Counted from the first letter of the stretch, positions 43,948-54,155 are shown. The stretch: 64,000 bases of DNA from Magnetospirillum fulvum MGU-K5 (GCF_000442515.1 NZ_AQPH01000009.1:1-64000); one strand, 5' to 3'. The notes: generated from the letters alone by a model not told the origin. A program made the numbers and translations.

Positions 43948-44817
43948 TTAATGGCACATCAGGCAATGGATCGGGGCGCGGTCGATCACATGGCGCGTTA
44001 CGCCGCCCAGGATCAACTGGCGCAGGCGGGAATGGGTATAGGCCCCCATCACCAGCAGATCGGCGCCACTGGTGGTGGCTTGGCGCAACAATTCGGCAGC
44101 GGCCTGCGAGGTCGGGGCCTGTGACACCAGGGTCGTGGCATTGATCCCGTTCCAGGCCAGATAGGCGGCCAGTTCGCCCGCCGGTGCCCCGACCGCGCCA
44201 TAGGTGTGCTCGGCGACGGTGAGGATGGTGACGGACTCGGCCTCGCGCAGGAATGGCATCGCCCAGGCGACGGCGCTGCTGGCTTCGGCGCTGCCGTTCC
44301 AGGCGATCGCGACCTTGCGCCCGAACGGGACCGGCGGCCGGGCCGGACACAGCAGCAGCGGGCGACCAGCGGTCAGCAGAGCCGCGTTCAGCGTCGTCAT
44401 CGCCGGGATTTCCTCGTCACCGGCGGGATGGCCGCAGACGATCAGATCGGACAGCCTGCCGCGCCGGACCACCTCGTCCTCTTCACGGCCGGTCAGATCA
44501 ATCCATTCCGCCGACGGGCCGGGAACCGGAGTCTGCGCCAGCGGCGTCTCAAAGCGCCCCCGAGCCTCTTCGAATGACTGACGGGCGGTTTCGGCCCGCT
44601 TGGCCGCCTGGGTTTCGGCCAGCGCGATCATCTCGTCGACCATCGCGGCCGACAATCCTTCACCGATCAGCGGCACCGCCAGCGCCGGATCGGTGCGGAC
44701 GTGCAGCGCGGTGACATGGCTGCCAAAGCGTTGCCCCAGGCCAAGCGCGGCGTCGAGCACTCCCGCTGTGGTCCCGGCATCGCCGACGGGCACCAGAATG
44801 TTTCGGAACGCGGACAT
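43948..44817 (-). CDS. Tandem-domain universal stress protein
   Basis: A 289-residue protein with two UspA-like domains. The second has the ATP-binding pattern 'MGAYTHSRLRQLILGGVTRHV' (G-x2-G-x9-G-T like); the first has 'LIVCGHPAGDEEI' without the full motif, suggesting that one nucleotide site is inactive. ATG 44817 has GGGGAGG five bases upstream. Continues the stress theme of this segment. Role in regulation or protection is not predictable in detail. Confidence 0.88.
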   Translation of the reverse strand: MSAFRNILVPVGDAGTTAGVLDAALGLGQRFGSHVTALHVRTDPALAVPLIGEGLSAAMVDEMIALAETQAAKRAETARQSFEEARGRFETPLAQTPVPGPSAEWIDLTGREEDEVVRRGRLSDLIVCGHPAGDEEIPAMTTLNAALLTAGRPLLLCPARPPVPFGRKVAIAWNGSAEASSAVAWAMPFLREAESVTILTVAEHTYGAVGAPAGELAAYLAWNGINATTLVSQAPTSQAAAELLRQATTSGADLLVMGAYTHSRLRQLILGGVTRHVIDRAPIHCLMCH

Positions 44818-44900
44818 CTTAGCCTCCCCGATAATCGTCGAGGGGGCATTATGCGCCGGAGCGGCAGCGATGCAAATTCGCCATCGCCGCAAGAGTGGTA

Positions 44901-46430
44901 TTACAAACCGAGGGAGGCGCGGGCAGCGGCCAGGGTGGCAGGCTTGTCCTGGCCGCTGTCGATCCGGGTCCAGGTGATCGTCCCGGTCGGATAGGCGAGT
45001 TGGCGGCGCAGCACCTCGGGCGTTGCGTCGGAGACGTCGGCGCGCCGGGCCAGAATCCGGGCGGCGGCGATGTCGGGATCGACCTCCAGCCAGAATCCGG
45101 CAAAGGGCAGGGCGGCGGCGCTGGCCACCGCTTCGATCGCGGCGCGCTGCTCGGGCCGGGCGAACACCGCGTCGGCGATTACCGGCAGACCGGCGGCCAG
45201 CAGGCGGGCGCAGGTTTCGTACATCGTCTGGTAGGTGCGTTCGGTCACCGCCTCGTCATAGCCCTCCGGCCCCAGCCGATGGTCGGGGGCGACGCCCTGC
45301 AATTGCTTGCGGATAGCATCGCTGCGCACCACCACCGCGCCCGGCACGCCGAGCAGCGGGGCGAGATCGCGGCCCAGCCGGGACTTGCCGCTGCCGGACA
45401 ATCCCCCCACCGCGAGCAGACGCGGCGGCGGCGGGGTCAGATAGGCGCGGGCGGCGGTCAGGTAGCGGCGCGCTTCGGCGCCCTGGCGCTCCCTCACCGC
45501 GTCATCCCCGTTCGCGGCGGCGGCGGTGCCCAGCACCAGGGCGCGGACGGCGGCTCGCAGGGAGAGGAACAGGGGCAGGGTGACGATTCCGTCATAATCC
45601 CCGGTCCGGTCGAGAGTGCGGTTCATCACTCGACAGGCCAGATCGCGCCGCCCGCGATGGTCCAGGTCCATCAGCAGGAACGCGAGGTCGTACAGCAGGT
45701 CGATGCAGGAATAGTCTTCGGAAAACTCGATCGCGTCGAACAGGGTGGGGCGGCCATCGACCAGACAGATATTGCCGAGATGAAGATCACCGTGACAGGC
45801 GCGAACCAGTCCGCTTTCGCGCCGCGCCTCCAGCAACGGCGACAGCCGCTCCAGCGCATTCCGGGTCGCGCTGTCCAGCGCCTCGATCTCGGCCGGGTCG
45901 AGGATCGCCGGAGAGGCGGCCAGCAAGGCGGCGCGGTTGCTGTCGACCACCCGGGCAATTCCGTCCCGGCCTCCCTTGTCCGAGCGGATCGGGGCGGCGG
46001 CGTGACAGGCGGCGACCGCATCGGTCAGGCCGTCGATCAGATCGGTATCAAGCCTGCCCGCGTCGGACAGGCGGTCGAACAGGGTGGATTGGTCGAAGCG
46101 GCGCATCGCCACCACCCACTCCTCCACCGGACCGGCTCCGTCGAAGGCAAGGCTTCCGTCCGCCTCGCGGGTGATCGCGATCAGCCCGAGATAGAGATCG
46201 GGCGCGGTACGGCGGTTGATCGTCACCTCGGCCTCGCAGGCGGCTTGACGCGCCACCAGGGTCGAAAAGTCGAGGAACGACAGGCGCACCGCTTTCTTCA
46301 GCTTGAAGACGCGATCGCCTGCCAGGAACAGGGTGGAGATATGGGTGTCGATCCGCTCGACTGCCTCGCCGCCATGACTGGCCGGATCGGCGAGAAAGCC
46401 GATCGCCGCCTGTTGCGACGGGGCGTCCAT
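44901..46430 (-). CDS. Aminoglycoside phosphotransferase-like/ATPase fusion
   Basis: A 509-residue two-domain protein. The N-terminal part is a kinase fold with Brenner motif 'CHGDLHLGNICLVDG' and 'FDAIEFSEDYSCID' (metal Asp). The C-terminal part has Walker A 'GGLSGSGKS' and a small kinase-like domain (AAA_33/zeta-toxin-like). This architecture is common in proteobacteria and its substrate is unknown; resistance activity should not be assumed. ATG 46430 follows the dcd stop by five bases, so the two genes are probably co-transcribed. Confidence 0.85.
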   Translation of the reverse strand: MDAPSQQAAIGFLADPASHGGEAVERIDTHISTLFLAGDRVFKLKKAVRLSFLDFSTLVARQAACEAEVTINRRTAPDLYLGLIAITREADGSLAFDGAGPVEEWVVAMRRFDQSTLFDRLSDAGRLDTDLIDGLTDAVAACHAAAPIRSDKGGRDGIARVVDSNRAALLAASPAILDPAEIEALDSATRNALERLSPLLEARRESGLVRACHGDLHLGNICLVDGRPTLFDAIEFSEDYSCIDLLYDLAFLLMDLDHRGRRDLACRVMNRTLDRTGDYDGIVTLPLFLSLRAAVRALVLGTAAAANGDDAVRERQGAEARRYLTAARAYLTPPPPRLLAVGGLSGSGKSRLGRDLAPLLGVPGAVVVRSDAIRKQLQGVAPDHRLGPEGYDEAVTERTYQTMYETCARLLAAGLPVIADAVFARPEQRAAIEAVASAAALPFAGFWLEVDPDIAAARILARRADVSDATPEVLRRQLAYPTGTITWTRIDSGQDKPATLAAARASLGL

Positions 46431-46435
46431 TGCGG

Positions 46436-46990
46436 TTAGAGCCGGGGCAGGGTGACGCCGCGCTGGCCCTGATACTTGCCCGAGCGGTCGCCATACGAGG
46501 TCTCGCACGCCGAATCACCCTTCAGGAAGATGAACTGGCAGGCGCCTTCATTGGCGTAAATCCGCGCCGGAAGCGGGGTGGTGTTGGAGAATTCCAGCGT
46601 CACATGACCCTCCCACTCGGGTTCGAGCGGGGTGACATTGACGATGATGCCGCAGCGGGCATAGGTCGATTTGCCCAGGCAGATCACCAGAACATCGCGG
46701 GGAATGCGGAAATATTCGACGGTGCGGGCCAACGCAAAGCTGTTGGGCGGGATCACGCAGACGTCGGTGTCGCGGTCGACGAAGCTGGCGGACGAAAAGT
46801 CCTTGGGATCGACGATCGCCGAATTGACGTTGGTGAAAATCTTGAATTCGCGGCTGACCCGGGCGTCATAGCCGTAAGACGACAGGCCATACGAGATCAC
46901 GCCGTCGCGCTGAAGCTTTTCGGTGAAGGGTTCGATCATGCCGGCGCTTTTGGCCTGCTCTCGAATCCAGCTGTCGGGCATCACGGACAT
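46436..46990 (-). CDS. dcd: dCTP deaminase
   Basis: A 184-residue trimeric enzyme making dUTP from dCTP. Typical stretches: '[22 protein letters not shown]', '[19 protein letters not shown]', '[31 protein letters not shown]' region with the catalytic glutamate, and 'NEGACQFIF'. The C-terminal '[19 protein letters not shown]' closes the active site. Length and motifs fit Dcd rather than the bifunctional form. First gene of a pair with the kinase fusion. Confidence 0.94.
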   Translation of the reverse strand: MSVMPDSWIREQAKSAGMIEPFTEKLQRDGVISYGLSSYGYDARVSREFKIFTNVNSAIVDPKDFSSASFVDRDTDVCVIPPNSFALARTVEYFRIPRDVLVICLGKSTYARCGIIVNVTPLEPEWEGHVTLEFSNTTPLPARIYANEGACQFIFLKGDSACETSYGDRSGKYQGQRGVTLPRL

Positions 46991-47056
46991 GACGGACGTT
47001 CCCTATCCTTCGAAGTACGGCAGAGCGATAACATTCGCCCGGTCAAACGGCAAGAG

Positions 47057-47086
47057 GGCGGCCGAACCCGATCAGGTCCAGCCGCC
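47057..47086 (-). terminator. Candidate terminator of the rpsF-rplI operon
   Basis: On the minus strand GGCGGC and GGACC pair with GGUUC and GCCGCC (one G-U pair) around a short loop. A U-rich tail is weak (CUCUUG). Confidence 0.45.
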
Positions 47087-47119
47087 TTCATTCCTCCGGG
47101 CGGGTCACCGCCCCAAGGA

Positions 47120-47677
47120 TCAACCGGCGATCTCGTCGTCCTCGACGGTCTCGTCGACGATCTCTTCGATCTCGTCCTCGGCCTCGATCTCTTCGATCTC
47201 GGCACCGGCAGCGGCGGCACGCTCGGCTTCTTCCTGCGAGCGGGCGACGTTGATGGTGACGATCACGGCGACTTCCGGATGCAGCGACACGCGGACGGCA
47301 TAGCGGCCGAGGGTCTTGATCGGGTTGTCGAGATTGACCTGACGGCGCTCGATGGTGTAGCCGGCAGCCTTGATCGCGTCGGCGACGTCCTTGCCGCTGA
47401 CCGAACCGTACAACTGACCGCTTTCACCGGCCTGACGAACCATCAGGACGCTGAGGCCGGTCATCTTGTCGGCGACGGCCTGGGCTTCGTCACGACGCTT
47501 GAGGTTCAGGGCCTCAAGCTGGACGCGCTGCTTTTCGAAGAAGACCAGATTGGCCTTGGAGGCGCGCAAAGCCTTCTTCTGCGGCAGCAGAAAATTGCGG
47601 GCAAAGCCGGGCTTGACGTTGACGACGTCGCCCATCTGGCCCAGCTTCTCGATGCGTTCGAGCAGGATGACTTCCAT
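47120..47677 (-). CDS. rplI: Ribosomal protein L9
   Basis: A 185-residue L9. N-terminal rRNA-binding domain '[32 protein letters not shown]' region is canonical; then the long helix and the C-terminal domain. The tail is extended by about 30 acidic residues ('[22 protein letters not shown]'), a common alphaproteobacterial addition. Last gene of rpsF-rpsR-DUF2232-rplI. Confidence 0.97.
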   Translation of the reverse strand: MEVILLERIEKLGQMGDVVNVKPGFARNFLLPQKKALRASKANLVFFEKQRVQLEALNLKRRDEAQAVADKMTGLSVLMVRQAGESGQLYGSVSGKDVADAIKAAGYTIERRQVNLDNPIKTLGRYAVRVSLHPEVAVIVTINVARSQEEAERAAAAGAEIEEIEAEDEIEEIVDETVEDDEIAG

Positions 47678-47678
47678 G

Positions 47679-48638
47679 TTATTTCTCCTTTCCGCCGCCG
47701 CTGTCGCCGGTCGGGCGGAATCGCGTCACGAACCTCACCAGTCCCAGGCCTGCCACGAGCAACAAGGCCCATGCCGAGACCAGGAACAGAACCCCATACA
47801 CCGCAACGAGGAGCATCCTCGCATTGGGTCGGCCAGCCGCCCAGCCATGCACTGCCGCCAGCCCGGACAGGGCAAACGGAATCAGCGCCACCACCGCAAT
47901 ACTGCGGCCGAGATAGCCAAGGTCACCCTCGACCACCATTCCGGCCGCCACCGCGATCATCAGAACCACCCCGATCCAGGTGGGGAGATCCATCTCGCGG
48001 CTATAGGCCGGGTTCGGCCTGCGGTTGTGTCCCGACCGGGCCAGAATCGACTGGGCCAGGACGGCGTTGACCAGGGTCATCACCAGCCATGACCCGCCGA
48101 CCAGGGCGGGAAAGAACGGCACCCACCATCCGGCGACCAGCTCGCGCTGGGTGGCGTCGAGCGTCGGCGTCAGCAGATCGAGGGAGCGGCCGACGGTGGC
48201 CGTAACCCACTCCTGAAGTCCGCCGGACGCGACGTCGGTTCCCGCTTGTCCCGCAGCCAGAGCGGCTCCGAGCAGAATGAGAACCATCGCCATGCCGGTC
48301 AGCCAGCCCAGGACCAGCCCGGGCGGATACCATTCGACTGTACCGGAAGGCGTGGTCCGCCACAGCAAAGCCTGCCGGGCCACGATCACCGCCGGTATCG
48401 CCACCGCCAGTCCAAAGGGAAGCGAGGCTATCCCCCCGGACGTTGCGGCGACGGAGGCCGTTGCCACCGCACCTGCCAGACCGGCTGTTGCCGGTCCCCG
48501 CGCCAGTCCCGCGATCATCAGCGGAAGCGGCGCGAGGTAGGTCAGCAGCACACCGATGGCCAGACCTTCGGAAAGGGAGACGAACATCAAAGTTGACAGC
48601 AAACCTGCCGCCAACGCGATTCCGATCGCCTCTCTCAC
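47679..48638 (-). CDS. DUF2232 membrane protein
   Basis: A 319-residue protein with about eight hydrophobic helices. The family is repeatedly found between rpsR and rplI in alphaproteobacteria, as here, one base before rplI. '[24 protein letters not shown]' and the long C-terminal helix are characteristic. The function is unknown; the S-component-like fold seen in some DUF2232 proteins suggests a transport role, which is not established for this one. Confidence 0.85.
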   Translation of the reverse strand: MREAIGIALAAGLLSTLMFVSLSEGLAIGVLLTYLAPLPLMIAGLARGPATAGLAGAVATASVAATSGGIASLPFGLAVAIPAVIVARQALLWRTTPSGTVEWYPPGLVLGWLTGMAMVLILLGAALAAGQAGTDVASGGLQEWVTATVGRSLDLLTPTLDATQRELVAGWWVPFFPALVGGSWLVMTLVNAVLAQSILARSGHNRRPNPAYSREMDLPTWIGVVLMIAVAAGMVVEGDLGYLGRSIAVVALIPFALSGLAAVHGWAAGRPNARMLLVAVYGVLFLVSAWALLLVAGLGLVRFVTRFRPTGDSGGGKEK

Positions 48639-48675
48639 AGCGTTCTGGCCAGCCCCGGATGCATCCTCGTCAGCC

Positions 48676-48954
48676 TCACTTCACCACGTAGGGCAGCAGG
48701 CCGAGGAAGCGGGCGCGCTTGATGGCCTGGGCCAGCTCACGCTGCTTCTTCGCCGACACGGCGGTGATGCGGGACGGCACGATCTTGCCGCGTTCGGAGA
48801 TGAAGCGCTGGAGGAGCTTCACGTCCTTGTAATCGATCTTCGGCGCGCCCTCGCCCGAGAACGGGCAGGTCTTGCGGCGGCGGAAGAACGGACGGCGCGG
48901 CTGGCTGCCGGCGGCGGGACGCGGGCGTTCCTGGGTCTTGTCTTCGGACATCAC
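48676..48954 (-). CDS. rpsR: Ribosomal protein S18
   Basis: A 92-residue S18 with basic N terminus and the core '[20 protein letters not shown]' and '[28 protein letters not shown]'. Its ATG overlaps the rpsF stop (ATGA), so the S6 and S18 partners are made together. Confidence 0.97.
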   Translation of the reverse strand: MMSEDKTQERPRPAAGSQPRRPFFRRRKTCPFSGEGAPKIDYKDVKLLQRFISERGKIVPSRITAVSAKKQRELAQAIKRARFLGLLPYVVK

Positions 48955-49379
48955 TCGCCTCCTTCGATCCGGCGGGGTTCACGGTCGTCGCGACGCGGAC
49001 GGTCGCTGCGCGAGCGGTCCTCGCCGTCGCCCCGACGCGGGCGGTCATCGCGGCTGTTCTTGGACTGCATCATCGCCGACGGGCCTTCTTCCAGCTCCTC
49101 GACGCGGACGGTCAGGGTGCGGAGAACGTCTTCGTTGATCGACATCTGCCGTTCCATCTCTTTGACGGCGGCCGACGGAGCGTCGATGTTGAGAAGGACG
49201 TAATGGCCCTTACGGTTCTTCTTGACCCGATAGGTGATGTTGCGCAGGCCCCAGAATTCCTTCTTGGAGACGGTGCCGCCACCCTGGACAATGATGTTGG
49301 AGAGTTCTTCGGTCAGGGCTTCCACCTGCGGGGCGGAAATGTCCTGACGCGCGATGAACACGCTTTCGTACAAAGGCAT
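48951..49379 (-). CDS. rpsF: Ribosomal protein S6
   Basis: A 142-residue S6. '[15 protein letters not shown]' start at ATG 49379 with AAGGGG upstream; '[23 protein letters not shown]' is the core. The C terminus is a long Arg/Asp-rich tail ('[21 protein letters not shown]'), likely disordered. First gene of the operon. The leader carries a TTCGCCC/GGGCGAA hairpin, possibly part of an S6:S18-responsive structure, but the diagnostic bulge could not be confirmed. Confidence 0.97.
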   Translation of the reverse strand: MPLYESVFIARQDISAPQVEALTEELSNIIVQGGGTVSKKEFWGLRNITYRVKKNRKGHYVLLNIDAPSAAVKEMERQMSINEDVLRTLTVRVEELEEGPSAMMQSKNSRDDRPRRGDGEDRSRSDRPRRDDREPRRIEGGE

Positions 49380-49680
49380 GAAAAACCCCTTTTGGCTTTT
49401 CTCTTCCCCTTCGCCCCCAATGGGCGAACGAGCATAGCCGGCTCCCCGGTTGGGGGTCGGCAAGGGTTGAAGCGCGCGAATATACACGACCGCCCCCACG
49501 ATGCAAGGCCGGAGTAGCCGTGGTCCCGCCGCATCGGGCGGATGCCGGGTGCGGGGCTGTCTCCGACCGGATTCGGCGGGGATCGGGTGGCGGAAGGCGT
49601 TGCCCTTTGCCTGCTTCCCCCGCTAGATAACGGAGTGGCGGGGGCGTTCCCGCGTGATCGGTACGGCGAAGGGGGCGGGG
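49380..49680. other. Divergent promoter region rpsF / liv operon
   Basis: About 300 bases with no gene. A possible sigma-70 promoter for the liv operon is TTGCCC (49600-49605), an 18-base spacer and TAGATA (49624-49629). The rpsF promoter must lie to the left but no clear match was found. Confidence 0.35.
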
Positions 49681-50841
49681 ATGGGGTGTCTCGTGCGGCG
49701 GCGGGCGTTTCTGTTTGGGGTGGGGACGGTCTGGGCCTGTCTGGCTGCGGGAGCGGCGCTGGCCGCCGATCCGATCCGGATCGGGTCGTTCCTGTCGGTG
49801 ACCGGCCCGGCCTCGTTCCTGGGCGAGCCGGAAAAAAAGGCGCTTGAACTCTATGTCGAGCGCGCCAATCGCGATGGTGGCGTGCTGGGCCGCCGGATCG
49901 AACTGGTCATCTATGACGATGGCGGCGCGGGGGAGAAGGCGGCGACCTTTGCCAAGCGTCTCGCCGACAGCGACAAGGTTGATGTGCTGATCGGCGGCAC
50001 CACCACCGGGACGACGATGGCGGCGGTCCCGATGGCCGAGCGGGCCAAGGTGCCGCTGATCTCGCTGGCGGCGGGGATTCCGATCGTCGATCCGGTCAAG
50101 CCGTGGGTGTTCAAGGTGCCGCACACTGATCGGATGGCGGCGGAAAAGGTTATCCTCGATATGAAGAAGCGGGGCATCGCCAAGATCGCGCTGATCTCCG
50201 AGGATGCCGGGTTCGGCAAGTCCGGCCACGATCAAACCGTTGCGGTCGCCCGCGAGAACGGAATCGAGATCGTTGCCGACGAGGTTTATTCCGCCAAGGA
50301 TCCCGACGTCACCGCCCAGCTGACCAAGATCAAGAACAGTCCCGGCATTCAGGCGGTGTTCAATTTCGGCGCGGGCCAGGGACCGGCGATCGTCACCCGC
50401 AATTACCGCCAGTTGGGGATTGCCGTGCCGCTGTATCAGTCGCACGGCGTCGCCTCGAAAGAGTATATCCGTCTGGCGGGCGATGCCGCCGAAGGGGTGC
50501 GCCTGCCCGCCGCCGGTCTGGTCGTCGCCACCCAGCTTCCCGCCACCGATCCGCAAAAGCCGGTGGTCACCGCGTTCCGGGCCGAGTACGAAAAGGCCTT
50601 CAAGTCCGAGGTCTCGACCTTCGCCGGTCACTCTTATGACGCGCTTCAGATCGTGCTGGCCGCGATCAATCGCGCCGGGGGCACCGACAAGGCCAAGCTC
50701 CGCGACGAAATCGAAAAGACCTCGGGCTATGTCGGCACCGCCGGGATGGTGTCGATGTCGCCGACCGATCATATGGGTCTTTCGCCCTCGGCGTTTCATA
50801 TGGTGGAAGTCCGCAAGGGCGACTGGGTCCTGCTTGACTGA
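49681..50841 (+). CDS. Branched-chain amino acid-type ABC substrate-binding protein
   Basis: A 386-residue periplasmic protein of the LivK/leucine-binding family. Signal peptide 'RRRAFLFGVGTVWACLAAGAALA' then 'DPIRIGSFLSVTGPASFLGEPEKKALELYVE', and the bilobed Peripla_BP_6 fold ('FTFAGHSYDALQIVLAAINRAGG' late). ATG 49681 is preferred to GTG 49654, as it places the basic signal start correctly. Binds branched-chain amino acids or related compounds (exact ligand unknown) and delivers them to LivHMGF encoded downstream. Confidence 0.9.
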   Translation: MGCLVRRRAFLFGVGTVWACLAAGAALAADPIRIGSFLSVTGPASFLGEPEKKALELYVERANRDGGVLGRRIELVIYDDGGAGEKAATFAKRLADSDKVDVLIGGTTTGTTMAAVPMAERAKVPLISLAAGIPIVDPVKPWVFKVPHTDRMAAEKVILDMKKRGIAKIALISEDAGFGKSGHDQTVAVARENGIEIVADEVYSAKDPDVTAQLTKIKNSPGIQAVFNFGAGQGPAIVTRNYRQLGIAVPLYQSHGVASKEYIRLAGDAAEGVRLPAAGLVVATQLPATDPQKPVVTAFRAEYEKAFKSEVSTFAGHSYDALQIVLAAINRAGGTDKAKLRDEIEKTSGYVGTAGMVSMSPTDHMGLSPSAFHMVEVRKGDWVLLD

Positions 50842-50853
50842 GCTGGGGAAAGA

Positions 50854-51729
50854 ATGTTCGCCGAATTCCTGCAATACCTGTTTTCGGGCCTGACCTCCGG
50901 GGCGATTTACGCTCTGGCCGGGTTGGGCTTCGCCATCATCTATAACGCCAGCAATGTCATCAATTTCGCCCAGGGCGAGTTCATCATGATCGGCGGGATG
51001 ACCACCGCGTCGCTGGTCGCGGCGGGAACGCCGTTGTGGCTGGCGGTGGCGCTGGCCCTGGTGGTGGCGATGGTGGTGGGAATGGCGCTGGAGCGCTTTG
51101 CGATCGAACCGGCCCGCGATGCCGATGTTGTTACGATCGTCATCATCACGATTGGCGCCTCGATCTTTCTGCGCGGGGCGGCCCAGGTGATCTGGGACAA
51201 GGAATTTCATTCTCTGCCCGCCTTTTCCGGCGAGGTGCCGCTGAGCCTGGGCGGCGCGACCCTGATGCCGCAAAGCCTGTGGGTGATCGGCTCCTCGGCG
51301 CTGGCGATCGCGCTGCTGTGGTGGTTCTTCAATCGCACTTTGTTCGGCAAGGCGATGCTGGCGACCTCATACAACCGGCTGGCGGCGCAACTGGTCGGGA
51401 TCGGGGTCAAGCGGGTGCTGCTGGCCAGCTTTGCCCTGTCGGCCCTGCTGGGGGCGGTGGCGGGGGTGGTGGTCACCCCGATCACCTTCACCAGCTACGA
51501 ATCCGGCATCATGCTGGGGCTGAAAGGCTTCAGCGCCGCCGTACTGGGCGGTCTGGGCAGCGGGCTTGGCGCGATTGTCGGCGGTCTGATCGTCGGTCTG
51601 GTCGAGGCGCTGGCCTCGGGTTATCTGTCCTCGGCGTACAAGGACGCGATCGCCTTCATCATCATCCTGTTCGTGTTGTTCTTCATGCCGAGTGGCCTGT
51701 TCGGGCGACGCGGCACCGATCGAGTCTGA
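50854..51729 (+). CDS. livH: Branched-chain amino acid ABC permease LivH
   Basis: A 291-residue inner-membrane permease with about eight helices; 'GAIYALAGLGFAIIYNASNVINFAQGEF' is the LivH signature, and 'RAASYNRLAAQLVGIGVKRVLLASFALSALLGAVAGV' is the EAA-like loop. Starts 12 bases after the binding-protein stop. Pairs with LivM. Confidence 0.95.
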   Translation: MFAEFLQYLFSGLTSGAIYALAGLGFAIIYNASNVINFAQGEFIMIGGMTTASLVAAGTPLWLAVALALVVAMVVGMALERFAIEPARDADVVTIVIITIGASIFLRGAAQVIWDKEFHSLPAFSGEVPLSLGGATLMPQSLWVIGSSALAIALLWWFFNRTLFGKAMLATSYNRLAAQLVGIGVKRVLLASFALSALLGAVAGVVVTPITFTSYESGIMLGLKGFSAAVLGGLGSGLGAIVGGLIVGLVEALASGYLSSAYKDAIAFIIILFVLFFMPSGLFGRRGTDRV

Positions 51730-51730
51730 C

Positions 51731-52678
51731 ATGACCCTGTTTCGCGCCCGCACCGGCGGGCTTCTCCTCCTCGCCGCAATCATTGCCCTGGTCCCGTTCG
51801 GGCTGGGCAACGGCTATTTCTACGATGTCGCCGTCAATGCGATGTTCAGCGCCATCGTCTGTATCGGCCTTAACCTGCTGATCGGCTATGGCGGCCAGAT
51901 CAGTCTGGGTCATGCCGGGTTCTTCGCGCTGGGGGCCTATGGCTCGGCGATCCTGACCAGCCGCTTCGAGCTGGCCCCACTGGCGGCGCTGGCTTTGTCG
52001 GCGGCCGGGGTCGGGCTGGCCGCCTTTGTGCTGGGACGGCCGATCCTGCGGCTGAAAGGCCATTACCTGGCAATGGCGACGCTGGGGATCGGCATCATCA
52101 TCCATATCGTGTTGAAGACCGAATCCGGTCTGACCGGCGGGCCTGACGGTCTGTCGCTGGGCGATTTCACTGTGTTCGGCCTCACCGTCTCGGGTGAGCG
52201 GGACTGGTATTGGGTTGCGGGGGGCGTGCTTCTGCTGTCGGTGTGGCTGTCGCTGAACCTGATCGATTCGCCGCTGGGGCGCGCCTTGCGGGCGGTGCAC
52301 GGATCGGAAGCGGGTGCCGAGGCGGCCGGGATCGATTCGTCTGGCACCAAGGTCCTGGTGTTCGTGATCTCGGCGATGTTCGCCTCGGTGGCGGGCAGCC
52401 TGTTCGCCCACAAGAACGGCTTCATCACCCCGGATATCGGCAGCTTCTTCCACTCGGTCGAACTGGTGACGATGGTGGTGTTGGGGGGGATGGCCTCGAC
52501 CTTCGGCGCGCTGGTGGGCGCGGTAATCCTGACCCTGCTGCCCCAGGTGCTGGCCAGCTTCGAGCAATACGAGGCGATGATCCTGGGTGCGATCATGATG
52601 GGGACGATGATCTTTCTGCCCAAGGGGTTGCTGCCCAGTCTGATCGGGTTGATCCGCCGGGGGAGGGGGGCGCGATGA
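51731..52678 (+). CDS. livM: Branched-chain amino acid ABC permease LivM
   Basis: A 315-residue permease with 'CIGLNLLIGYGGQISLGHAGFFALGAYGSA' and 'GRALRAVHGSEAGAEAAGIDSSGTKVLVFV', both LivM hallmarks. ATG 51731 is one base after the livH stop; an earlier start lies inside livH. Its stop overlaps livG by four bases. Confidence 0.95.
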   Translation: MTLFRARTGGLLLLAAIIALVPFGLGNGYFYDVAVNAMFSAIVCIGLNLLIGYGGQISLGHAGFFALGAYGSAILTSRFELAPLAALALSAAGVGLAAFVLGRPILRLKGHYLAMATLGIGIIIHIVLKTESGLTGGPDGLSLGDFTVFGLTVSGERDWYWVAGGVLLLSVWLSLNLIDSPLGRALRAVHGSEAGAEAAGIDSSGTKVLVFVISAMFASVAGSLFAHKNGFITPDIGSFFHSVELVTMVVLGGMASTFGALVGAVILTLLPQVLASFEQYEAMILGAIMMGTMIFLPKGLLPSLIGLIRRGRGAR

Positions 52679-53436
52679 GCCTGTTGCGAATCGAAAGCCT
52701 GTCGAAGGAATTCGGCGGTATTCACGCGATCGAGGATCTGAGCTTTTCCGTCGATCCCGGCACCATTTTTTCGATCATCGGCCCCAACGGGGCGGGCAAG
52801 ACCACCCTGTTCAATCTGATGACCGGAGTTTACACCCCTAGCGCCGGGCGGGTGCTGTTCCAGGACAAGCCGGTCACCGGGTGCAAGCCGTCCGAACTGG
52901 CGGCGCTGGGGATGAGCCGCACCTTCCAGAACCTGCAAATCTTCTTCAACATGACCGCGCTTGAGAACGTGATGGTCGGCCATCACCTTCATCTCGACCG
53001 CCGCCTGCTGCCCTCGCTGCTGACCCTGCCGTCGCTTCGCCGCCGCGACCGCGAGGCCCGTGATTTTTGCGTCGGTCTGATGGAGTTCGTCGGCCTGTCG
53101 CGCTATCTCGAGGCCGAGGCGTCGCAATTGCCCTATGGCGCGCTGAAGCGGCTCGAGATCGCCCGCGCGCTCGCGGCGCGGCCCCGGCTGCTGCTGCTCG
53201 ACGAACCGGCGGCGGGGCTGAACGCGACCGAAAGCCGCGAGATCGACGCGGTGATCAAGCGGATTGCCGCCTCGGGCGTTACCGTGGTGCTGGTCGAACA
53301 CGACATGAAGATGGTGATGGGGATTTCCGACCACATTCTCGCCCTTGATTACGGGCGCAAGCTGGCCGAGGGCAGTCCGGCCGAGGTTCGGGCCAATCCC
53401 GAGGTGATCGCCGCCTATCTTGGCGTTCAGGCATAA
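52675..53436 (+). CDS. livG: Branched-chain amino acid ABC ATPase LivG
   Basis: A 253-residue ATPase. Walker A 'GPNGAGKT', LivG-specific 'GMSRTFQNLQIFFNMTALENVMVGHH', signature reading 'LPYGALKRLEIARAL', Walker B 'RLLLLDEPAAGLN', and switch His in 'VLVEHDMKMVM'. Overlaps livM by ATGA. Confidence 0.96.
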   Translation: MSLLRIESLSKEFGGIHAIEDLSFSVDPGTIFSIIGPNGAGKTTLFNLMTGVYTPSAGRVLFQDKPVTGCKPSELAALGMSRTFQNLQIFFNMTALENVMVGHHLHLDRRLLPSLLTLPSLRRRDREARDFCVGLMEFVGLSRYLEAEASQLPYGALKRLEIARALAARPRLLLLDEPAAGLNATESREIDAVIKRIAASGVTVVLVEHDMKMVMGISDHILALDYGRKLAEGSPAEVRANPEVIAAYLGVQA

Positions 53437-53450
53437 GGGAGGGACGATCG

Positions 53451-54155
53451 ATGTTGCTCGAACTCTCGGGCCTCTCCAGCCATTACGGCCGCATTCCCGC
53501 CCTGAAAGGGATCGATATCGAGATCGCCGAGGGCGAGTTGGTCGCCCTGGTCGGAGCCAACGGCGCGGGCAAGACGACGCTGCTCCGCTGTCTGTCCGGG
53601 GTGCAGCCGGTCAGCGGCGGCACGATCCGTTTTGACGGCACCGACATCACCCGCCTACCGCCGGAACGCCGGGTCGGGCTGGGGATCGGCCAGTCGCCCG
53701 AGGGGCGTCAGGTATTCGGGCCAATGTCGGTCGAAGACAATCTGCGGCTGGGGGCCTATCGCCGCCATGGCCCGGGGATCGCCGACGATATCGAGCGGAT
53801 GTACACTCTGTTTCCGATCCTGCGGCAAAAGCGGCGCGAGGCGGCGGGCACCTTGTCGGGCGGGCAGCAACAGATGCTGGCGATTGCCCGCGCCTTGATG
53901 TCGGCCCCCCGGCTGCTGCTGCTCGACGAACCGAGCATGGGGTTGGCCCCGTTGCTGGTGGCGGAGATTTTCGCGATCATCCAAAGCCTGAAGGCGGCGG
54001 GAACGACGATCTTTCTGGTCGAGCAGAACGCCCATGCCGCGCTGAAGGTCGCCGACCGCGGCTATGTGCTGGAGACGGGATCGGTGGTTCTGGCCGACCG
54101 GGGCGACCGGCTTCTTGCCGACGAACGGGTGCGCGAAGCTTATCTGGGGCTGTGA
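53451..54155 (+). CDS. livF: Branched-chain amino acid ABC ATPase LivF
   Basis: A 234-residue ATPase. Walker A 'GANGAGKT', signature 'LSGGQQQMLAIARAL', Walker B 'RLLLLDEPSMGLAPLLV', switch 'FLVEQNAHAAL'. Last gene of the liv operon. A CCTCCC/GGGAGG hairpin lies shortly after it. Confidence 0.96.
   Translation: MLLELSGLSSHYGRIPALKGIDIEIAEGELVALVGANGAGKTTLLRCLSGVQPVSGGTIRFDGTDITRLPPERRVGLGIGQSPEGRQVFGPMSVEDNLRLGAYRRHGPGIADDIERMYTLFPILRQKRREAAGTLSGGQQQMLAIARALMSAPRLLLLDEPSMGLAPLLVAEIFAIIQSLKAAGTTIFLVEQNAHAALKVADRGYVLETGSVVLADRGDRLLADERVREAYLGL

Noticed and set aside
34902-44000. attL/attR direct repeat of the tRNA-Leu 3' end
   Set aside because: No second copy of the tRNA 3' sequence was noticed downstream, and there is no integrase gene.
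49210-51273. 687-residue minus-strand ORF across the liv genes
   Set aside because: Antisense shadow of GC-rich livK/livH; composition dominated by Arg, Gly and His, no domain, no ribosome binding site.
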